Assembly (NCBI GenBank): GCA_005784505.1
Contig: VCAZ01000003.1
Coordinates: 4,324,510-4,388,509, forward strand
Length of the DNA stretch: 64,000 nt
From: Bagarius yarrelli
Taxonomy: Eukaryota; Chordata; Actinopteri; Siluriformes; Sisoridae
Direction: 5' to 3'
Shown here: positions 55,746 through 64,000 of the stretch, in pieces
Numbering within the stretch: position 1 is the stretch's first letter
Layout: each line of letters starts with the position of its first letter
Notes under the pieces: model-generated
The model's database searches: none
Told to the model about the DNA's origin: nothing
The model's input: the letters and a program-made list of their open reading frames with translations, nothing else
Program-made: the position numbers and the translations under genes

Positions 55746-56671
55746 CTAATATTTGTAAGTCCTTGTACACCAGTAAAAAGTCAGACAGTATAAATTTACA
55801 GACCAGTGTAGCACTGAGATGGAAGGAGAAATGGTAAAAAAGGGCTAAAAGCTAAAGGCAAGTTTATAGCCAGAAAGACCTACTTTAATTATTATTATTT
55901 TTTCTGTTGAAGAAAATGTGGCAAATGTTATGTCAATGAACTATATATTAAAACTAATAGTTGTTTATTAAAGCGATAACAAGTTTTTATAGTTTGTCTG
56001 AACATAGTAATAATCATCATATTACCTGAGTAATAGAATTTTAGTGTTAGGAGGTAAACATTCCTGGTGGTCCACATTCAGGTCACTATGTTTTAAATTC
56101 TGTATATATGCTTCATTTGGGCTTGAAATCTTTAATACATCAGCTTCGTTGCCATCTGTTGTAAATCCACAGGCTCCAGTGCAAACATTGTCCTAATTGG
56201 TGGTCTCTTTTTAGAGTCTCAAAAGCAAAAAAAAAAAAAATGACCACAGCTAAATATAAGCAGGCCACTGAGAATGTACTTATCAAACATCTAGAAACGA
56301 ATATAATCAGCAAACATCTTTTAACCAGATGTAGCCTTGGAAAAAAAAACCTGTCCTCTGAGTCTGGGTGGGTGACATATTTATTGACCAAATTATGGTA
56401 TTAACTGTACAGTGACAGAAGGACTTCATTTTCAACTAATACATTACATTTTTTCTGTTCAGTTTAGATAGGAAGCAGAAGAAGAAGAAGTGCTCAAAAT
56501 AGTGAACAGTGTAATAGTGAGCATTTGGCAGACAATGTGGTCAAATAGATAAGCTGTCTGCACAATCTTTTCCTACTAACACATAAAACTAATTTTGCTT
56601 ATAAACCAACAACAATGTTATATGTTAAGTATAAATAAAAGACGTAGACAGATCATCTGCAGGTGTGAATG

Positions 56672-56832
56672 ACTGGTGGCTTAGTGGTTAAGGTGTTGGA
56701 CTGATACCTGAAAGGGGTTCGATTCCCAGCACCACCAAGCCAACTGAGTAAGGCCCAATTGTTCAGTTGTAAAACAGAGATACATTTAAGTTGCTCTGAA
56801 TAAGGGCGTCTGCCGAATGCTGTTAATGTAAA
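56672..56832 (+). mobile_element. tRNA-derived SINE copy
   Basis: GGTGGCTTAGTGGTTAAGG head, GGGGTTCGATTCCCAGCACC with an intact B box, AAGGGCGTCTGCCGAATGCT tail. Confidence 0.88.
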
Positions 56833-59502
56833 CGGGTGTGTGAGCACATGGCGTCCTGTAATACACAGCCTTTCCATCCTGAGAGTATTACCACCACTGA
56901 AGATAAATGAATGGATCATTTGCATTTGCAAATCAAAATAATAGTTCTGTATGTATCTCCAGCCAGGCTACAGATTTGCTGCTAAATAAGATGTATTTTA
57001 TGGTGAACTCATGGCAGTGTGTGTTAAAGAAAAAAACAAGCCCTTGCTGTGTCAGGAAGTGTATGACCATAGTACAGGCCTCAACCACTAGGGTTTATTA
57101 TTTAAATATATTCCCAAGTAATCCTATCTAGTCGTATAATATTATTTCTATCATTCTAAATAGAAATTTTAGGAGTTAATACTTCTCCCAAAAAAGTTTT
57201 GGATAGTAAATACGTTATATGTTATTATTATTAATGTTTAGTTAATATGAATTCAGTTACTGATATTGGATTTATGCAATATAATATTATATTTTAGGCA
57301 GCAAAACTAGTTTTAAGCGGCTGAAAAGAATATTAGATGACATACTGCCCAATAAGTCTATTAAAATTGTATTCACCGTACCGTAAAATCGGTACATAGT
57401 CATTTGAATACACTCCAACAGTACTGAATCAGTGCAGGGATGAGCTTTATTTTATGCAGCCCTCTTAAATCTCTCTATTATAACAGCTCTTTAAAGTAAT
57501 TTACAGAGCGGATAATATTCATTGTATGCACACAATACTCTTCAGTCTCTTTAAACTAGAATAATAAAAGACCTGAAATGCTCCCTACTGTGGTTTTATA
57601 AACTTTAGACATGTGCTAAAAGACTTCTGTTAAGAATGGAGATCGCTTTTCACTATAAATGACAGAATATCAAAGCCATACAACTGATTGATACACAGAT
57701 CCTGGTGGGTTTAATGCCAGTGAGTTTCATTTATTGCAGTGCCAGATGGCTACAAAACATTTCTCTACTCCTGTACACTGGTTCAAAACTCACGCCTCCT
57801 GATCGCATTAACATGCACAGACTAGACGACCAAAGAAATATGACTACAATATATTAAAAGCTTTATAATACAGTTGGTATCAGTACATAAAAATGTCAAA
57901 CATAAAAATAGAACCCGATTACACACTGCTGCTCTAGATAAACTTATTTGTAAGGATACACAAACTACATAAGTTATGCGTTACTATCAAAATACAACAA
58001 ACACACCATGTAGTTAACTGTTCAAAAGAAATACTGCAACCACGGTGTCATCATTCAAACCCCTTGACTCCTGTAGTCGACTCCAGGGTGAAAACTTAAA
58101 GGGAACATTGTTAAAAAATTAGCCCACATGTTTTAAAACTACCAAACTGGTCCCACATGTACACCTACCTGGCCAAGCCATTTTTACCTGCACAATCAAA
58201 TTTAAACCCTGCCAACAGCAGTAATTTTCCCAATCTAGCAATTCTGGCTGATGACATTTCCTGTCTGTGTGAAAAGAATACGCACAGGTATGCAAATAAA
58301 AATGTTGACAAGCACGTAGGGAAGCTTATCATAATGTTCGGACCGAAAATTATAACTAGACTGAGTTTTCTTGTAAGTGGTTCTAGACCACTTAATGATT
58401 GCTACTGACATGTAAAGCGACTTTCAACCAGCAGAACAACCTTTAATTCTCGCTGGAACATTCTGATATGTGGTCTTTTTTGCTTCTGCACATATCCAAG
58501 AACCTGATAAAAGTTTCCTTAGTGGAAATAGATTAGCAAATTAGCAAAGTTTTTATGGTAGCTGTTTTTAGGTAGACAAATAGATCAATAGATTAAATAC
58601 CACTTTTACCACGGTGTTTGTTAAAATCGCCTCTTATCTGAAACAATATTCAAATAAAAAATAGCCTGGGCAAGATTACAATCAAATTCATTTAGGAAAT
58701 TGGTAGACTATTATTAGGATTATTGAGGTTTACTCACTGCAAACAACCCCTCATTTTGGCTGCTTGCCACAGCGATTTTGCCCACAGCAACATCTGACCA
58801 GAGTTCCCAGACTCCTACACACATTATGAGATGCAAAATGCACAGCTGTGGAAAACAGAAGCTTTGTAGGTCACCATGAAAACTTATTGGCTTAAGAACT
58901 TCGTCACACAATATGCTAAAGATTATCCATGGAGCTTCTTGTCTTTTTCCAGTGCATAAATTAAGTTAAATGTCTTACAATAACCATTCATATAAAGTAT
59001 CCAGCTTATATGGAGGCAGAGTGGTTTTTACTGTACAGTGAGTTTTTGTGTGAGTGAGAAAGAGACAAAGAGTGTGTGAGAGTTCAATATGTCGTCTTCA
59101 CATACTGAGAGCGACTATTTGCCAAATGAGGCAATGTGGAGGGGAGGAACATAGCTATGGAGCCAGTGGATGTCCAAGTGAAGTAATAGGATGTCTGGGT
59201 GGTAGGGGACTGTGTGTTTTATTTTAATCCTGTGTCAGCAAGGGAGACAAGCTGATGAACGCTGTGCTGAAAGTTTAAACTCGTCACTTAGTCACATATG
59301 AGTTAAAGCTGCAAAAGACATTAGGTTGAGAAGCAGTGATCGGTGTGGACCATTTTCTGAGGTTTTATTACAGAGTTTTTCAAAATTAATACTTATCTGA
59401 CTGTTTATCTGCAATGTACACACAAGAAGTGAGGGGTTTTTAGGAGCATTACAAAAAAACCTTTAGAGTGAATGTCCTCAAAAGACAGTGACTCAAAGCA
59501 CT

Positions 59503-59552
59503 TTTTGTACGTCGCTCTGGACAAGAGTGTCTGCTAAATGCTGTAAATGTAA
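59503..59552 (+). repeat. SINE/L2-like 3' tail fragment
   Basis: GTCGCTCTGGACAAGAGTGT and CTGCTAAATGCTGTAAATGT; tail only. Confidence 0.78.
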
Positions 59553-59844
59553 GACAGACCAAGAAAAACAGACAAATATTTGCATGCGTACATTCCATTA
59601 AAGAGTTAAACAAAGACTGCAGAAAATAATTGATCAGAAAACAGAGAAGCCTAGACTGCAATGAATCCCTAACGGTGGGTTGAGTCTGTCAATACCAGCG
59701 TCACCCCAAACAGCGTTGCCATGCAAGCCTCACTGGGAGCGAGCTCTCATGAAATCAGGCTGTCTTACACATGGTAAAGACCATACCACCCAGACTAATG
59801 TTTGGTAAACTGGAAGATTGTGAGATTTAATCCTCGTATAGTGT

Positions 59845-60115
59845 TCGGGTTTTTGTTAGCAAGCCAATGTTTACAGGCCTGGTGGACCCACTGTATTATA
59901 TGGTTATTATTGTTAAAATTAGATCACATTTGAAAATATAAGTGTTATAGACAATATGTTCTATTTTATGTTTTACATGGAAAATGAGACTGGGTTTAAA
60001 AATTATTAATAGCACGATTTTTCTTAAACAAATTTTGAAATCGGGTCCCACAGACCAAACAGCGCACGAAGGGTAATTAAAAGTTGGCACTGAGAGCTAA
60101 CCCTGAAAAGCAGTT
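59845..60115. repeat. uncharacterised repeat, uninterrupted copy
   Basis: GCCAATGTTTACAGGCCTGG, AAGTGTTATAGACAATATG and TCGGGTCCCACAGACCAAAC align with the copy at 46418-46990. Confidence 0.55.
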
Positions 60116-61331
60116 TTCTATTATAGAAAAAAATAAGATCTTTTATCTAAAGTATTTCACACCTTATTCAACTCATCATTAGTTGTTATGTTATGCTAGA
60201 TTATAAAAAACAGTATACGGTGCAGGTTACTGCCATTTCACCCATAACTTCCCCTCCTGTGTTATAAAGTGACTTCACTTACATTGAAAAACAGGAACAA
60301 ACCTGGCTCAACACTGTTTAAACCAGCTGTTTTTGGCTAAACAGCTGGCCAATTATAACCCACCCACTTAAAATCCAGAGAGAAACAATTAACAATTAAC
60401 TTCCACTTCCTGTCTACATCTGGTAAAATCTTGGCAAAACATCTGTCCTTTCCGTATTGATAGACTTTAATTTAGAACAAAGTACGTTATAAATAGTACA
60501 TCAAAGTCTACGACTATTTATGAAATACACTTGTTTACTGACACGTCATTTCCCTGCGCACTTGCAATTACAGATTCTCTTTAAAACTATTGTTAATTGT
60601 TGACATGGGATTATAGTATTAGAATGTGTTTTTTTTAATTATGCTGCTAAATTCCATTTTAGCCCTGGGAAGCTAATAGATTTATAAAATCATACATTTT
60701 TTTTAAATTGCTCTTAAAACAAATAATATGTTGATAAATCTTGAAGTTTAATTTAAAGTAGAATGTAGATTTAGTTTATCATGAAATATTCTAGAAAAAA
60801 AAAAGCATTTAATACATTCATTTTAATTAATCATGAAACTCGCTGCACTATTAAACCAAGAAACAATAGTAAAACATCTATGGTTGGGATTAACGATAGC
60901 ATTTTAGCTGGGTTAGTTAGCATAATAACTATAACAAGCCAAACTAGCTGAATGTGTACAACTAGCTGTCAAAATACCAAGTACTATTTAAGTACATAGT
61001 TATAGATAGATTATACTGATGATTATTAGTCGTCACCCATGAACCATTAGATGAACGTCTAATGCATTTGCATACAAATCTATTAAGAATTTAAGGACTT
61101 TTAAAAGTCTGACTGGCTGAATTCAACCTAAGTACAGGGAGACATGCGTGTTGCTTTTTTCAATTAGGTCTGCCTGGAAATAAAGCCAAAACAAACTATA
61201 GTTGGTTGCTTAACATGTCAGTTAAATGTCAAAAGCTGCTGTAAGAATATAAGAAAAAGAAAAAAGGTTTTACATAAACATCAGAAGTCTGCAGTCTATT
61301 TTTGTCACCTCTGTCTATATAATATGTTATA

Positions 61332-61332
61332 A

Positions 61333-61397
<65 letters not shown>

Positions 61398-61411
61398 CCA
61401 TCCATCCATCC

Positions 61412-61452
<41 letters not shown>
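61332..61452. repeat. (TATC)n with (CATC)n interruption
   Basis: About 26 TATC units split by four CATC units. Confidence 0.97.
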
Positions 61453-61767
61453 CTGAATCTCCATTAAGTTTATGTGCAAGCTATAATTCTGCTTACATGC
61501 ATTAAAACACACTCACTGCTTTCATTTAAATGCACTCAACCCCTGACATGCAGGTCGGCATTTCTGTGGTTTTATACCTCTTGCAAGTTTCTCTATTTAC
61601 CAGCCAAGAGCTCAATGAAGCCTCAGTTTGGGGTTGTAAACATAGCTATGATTTTCATGTATTTTTATGAAGGAAATTCTAGGCAAGATTTTGGTCTAAA
61701 AGTTGCTTAAGTTAGTAAAAATTAACTGTGTGAACAATTTCAAAGTTTTCCAATTGTACTAAGTAAG

Positions 61768-61941
61768 TTAAGGTTAAGGTGTTGGGCTGCTAATTGGAAG
61801 ATCGGGGTTTGATTCCCAGCACCACCAATTTACCACTGCTGAGCACCTAAACAAGGCTCCTAACCTCCAATCGCTTAGTTGAATAAAAAGATAAATGTAA
61901 GTCACTCTGGATAAGGGTGTGTGCCAAATACTGTAAATGTA
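61768..61941 (+). mobile_element. tRNA-derived SINE copy
   Basis: GGTTAAGGTGTTGGGCTGCT, GGGGTTTGATTCCCAGCACC and GGATAAGGGTGTGTGCCAAA. The first bases of the head are missing. Confidence 0.85.
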
Positions 61942-62418
61942 CTGACTTTTTTTATTTAAATAATAATAATATGTTTTATTTTAAGACGCCTTTCTTGACG
62001 CCTTTCTTGACACAAATAAAAAAAATACAATAAAAGACAAAAAAAATAAAACAATAAGCTGGGCTGTAAATCTGTAAGCAATAAATTAGTAAAAATAAAA
62101 GACCATTTATATAAAGTAGGAGAGCCTGAACAGATGAGTTTTGAGTCAGGATTTGAAAAGTGGGAGGAAATGAATATTATGAAGGTGGGGGAGGGGGGGG
62201 GGTATATTGTAATTTAGGGTTTATTGTTTGCTGTATTGTAAAGCAAGATACAATAAAAGGTTGTTTTTTTTTTAATTTGGAAGTCGTTCTAGGTTGACTT
62301 AAACCTACAAATTCAAATTATAATATATACATCCAATATTTTAATTTTTTACATAACTTTTCACAAAATAGTTAACACGTTGTTTATAGATTCATCTGAT
62401 GTCATTAATGTGTCATTT

Positions 62419-62540
62419 TGGGGGCAGTGGTAGCTCAGTGGTTGTTGCTCAGGTGTTTGCCTGCTGACCAAAGAATTGTGTGTTTAATTTACAGCTACTG
62501 CTGGGCCGCTAAGCAAGACCCCCAACCTTCAACTGAGTAT
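62419..62540 (+). mobile_element. SINE copy, 3' truncated
   Basis: GGGGGCAGTGGTAGCTCAGT head and CTAAGCAAGACCCCCAACCT; the L2-like tail is absent. Confidence 0.72.
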
Positions 62541-63612
62541 TTAATGATTGCACAGTTGCACAAGCTGATAATATCTTATGGTAGAATTTTGCTTAATCTT
62601 TTTTAAAGACAGCGATCAATTTGGTCTTTGGTTAAAAAGAAGTATAAGATGATAAAAGAATGGGCAAAGAATGCAAAACTTTTAGATTTTAGGACTTAGT
62701 TATACCTATCCTAAGCCCTATAATCCTAAAATATATCCAGTCTAGTTCTTTATACACAAAGGCAATGCTATACTTATGCTAAACTTCTAAATAGCATGGA
62801 TAAACTCATTCCTCTAATCAAATCCGTATAGGCTGTAAAGTTTTCTGTTGATCGTCAAAAAGTAATGGCATCCTTTCTTTAATACGCATCCGGCGGTTAT
62901 TTAAAAAACTGCCAAGTAAACATAAACAGTAAAAAGTAAACAGCAAATTACAAACCACAGGATATTTGGAGAGAGAACAGGCATGCTTTAATGCAACCCC
63001 TCAGTTTGTACACACACCAGTGTGAAACCACAGGAGGAGATGGCGTGAGCATGTGTGTACACAATCTGTATTGTGATGCAGTAACCTCACATTCAGTGGG
63101 AGAATTTGGGAGTGGAAACCTTTGAAATGTTAAAGTCTTAACACACATCCTTCGTTCTCGTATTATTTGTATACTCCAGTGCTTGAGTGAATGGGCAAGA
63201 TGGGCTTTTAGGGTAAAACCAGCATATACATACATGTGTGGCAGATAAAGAAAAGTGGTTTTCCGCAACATTTTTTAGTACAATCATTTAAGCAAATTTA
63301 TTTTTGCATGCATTTCAACCATAACCATATTTAAGTCTGCTTACTGTCAGTAAGTACTGTCACTGTAAGTAAAAAAAAAAAAAGAGAGAAAACCACATTT
63401 AAATCTTTCACATTGGTTTCAACAAAGAAGCTTTAAGTTGTTTGGACTTATCTTTCTTTCATTTACATTTGTTACCACACTTAGCACCCAATTTAATATT
63501 TGCAGGATAATAGCAAGGCAATCAAGTGTTGAGGTGTCAAACACGCAACTATGGTTTGGCCAAACAATGAGAATTATTCCACATAATACCTAGGAAATTA
63601 AAGCATCATGTT

Positions 63613-63799
63613 GGGGGGAAGTGGTAGCGCAGTGGCTAAGTTGTTGGACCAGTAACCTGAGGACCTGGGCTCAACGCCCCACCAAGCCACCACCGCTGGG
63701 CCCCCGAGCAAGGTCCTTAACCCCCAATTGCTCAGTTGTATAACAAGGAACATTGTAAGTTTCTCTGGATAAGGGCGTCTGCCAAATGCTGTAAATGTA
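63613..63799 (+). mobile_element. tRNA-derived SINE copy, best preserved
   Basis: GGGGGGAAGTGGTAGCGCAG head with a good A box (TAGCGCAGTGG), GGCCCCCGAGCAAGGTCCTT body, CCCCAATTGCTCAGTTGTAT, and a tail GGATAAGGGCGTCTGCCAAA ending TGCTGTAAATGTAA. It serves as the reference copy for the family. Confidence 0.9.
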
Positions 63800-64000
63800 A
63801 CAAAGGTAAACATACATTTGGTATAATATTCTGTATATGTTTTTTACAAATTGTTAAATAAAATATAACGATTTAACACGTTTACTAAACTTCACCTAAC
63901 ACACAGGCATTTTTATTACTTCCTTTTTAAACAGTCTAAATGACAGAGAGCATTTCACAACAACTGCGAGCCACTAGATTGAAAACGAAAAGATGTCAGA

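Larger units (their letters stand above)
52160..64000. other. upstream of the first recognised col15a1 exon
   Basis: Probably intron 1 and/or promoter-distal sequence of col15a1. It holds the SINE copies, microsatellite and unclassified repeat listed separately. I found no exon that carries a signal peptide and ends in phase 1 as exon A1 requires. Confidence 0.5.

Noticed and set aside
58738..58911. Possible signal-peptide exon with donor GCA|GTGAGT on the minus strand
   Set aside because: The only open frame ends in phase 0, but col15a1 exon A1 needs phase 1; joining gives a stop at once. No similarity supports it.

Overview
The window is vertebrate nuclear DNA, AT-rich and intron-rich, most likely from a teleost fish. 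Broken Tc1-like transposons, a tRNA-derived SINE family with an L2-like 3' tail, a hAT-type MITE and many TATC/GATA, CA and AT microsatellites fit a ray-finned fish. A dispersed repeat ending in CTTGACTTGAC near 25.9 kb hints at Otophysi (catfish, carp or zebrafish relatives), but this rests on memory of such genomes and is only an inference.

Almost all coding sequence belongs to one minus-strand gene, a collagen XV alpha-1 chain (col15a1; a or b paralogue not decided). I reconstruct 41 coding exons from 52,159 down to 8,175. They join in one frame of 1,272 codons plus stop, starting inside the protein. In order they encode: an N-terminal thrombospondin-like (TSPN/laminin-G-like) domain (about 51.6-52.2 kb); a short acidic Ser-Gly-bearing linker (46.2-43.2 kb); short Gly-X-Y blocks interrupted by non-collagenous segments, several with Ser-Gly dipeptides in acidic context (42.8-19.2 kb); a trimerization domain (18.3-18.4 kb); a hinge (18.0 and 15.5 kb); and an endostatin/restin-like C-terminal domain (12.8-8.2 kb). 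The domain order and wording of conserved stretches fit collagen XV better than collagen XVIII. The signal-peptide exon was not found and probably lies beyond 64 kb or in a form I could not recognise.

At the left edge, 2,048-2,117 on the minus strand looks like the first coding exon of another secreted or membrane protein: a 23-residue hydrophobic leader, a strong splice donor in phase 1, and a short GC-richer upstream region with an NRF1-like palindrome. It lies downstream of col15a1 on the same strand, where TGFBR1 sits in human, and the exon phase also fits TGFBR1 exon 1. This is a synteny-based hypothesis.

The rest (1-2.0 kb, 2.4-8.1 kb, all introns, and 52.2-64 kb) holds dispersed repeats, microsatellites and sequence in which I recognise nothing. 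The most unusual observations are two in-frame col15a1 exons each bracketed by complementary UG and CA repeats, a 26-bp microexon needed to keep frame, a frame conflict at a strong donor, a tandem Ser-Gly exon, an extended basic C-terminal tail, and a 28-bp retrotransposon stub with a 9-bp target-site duplication.
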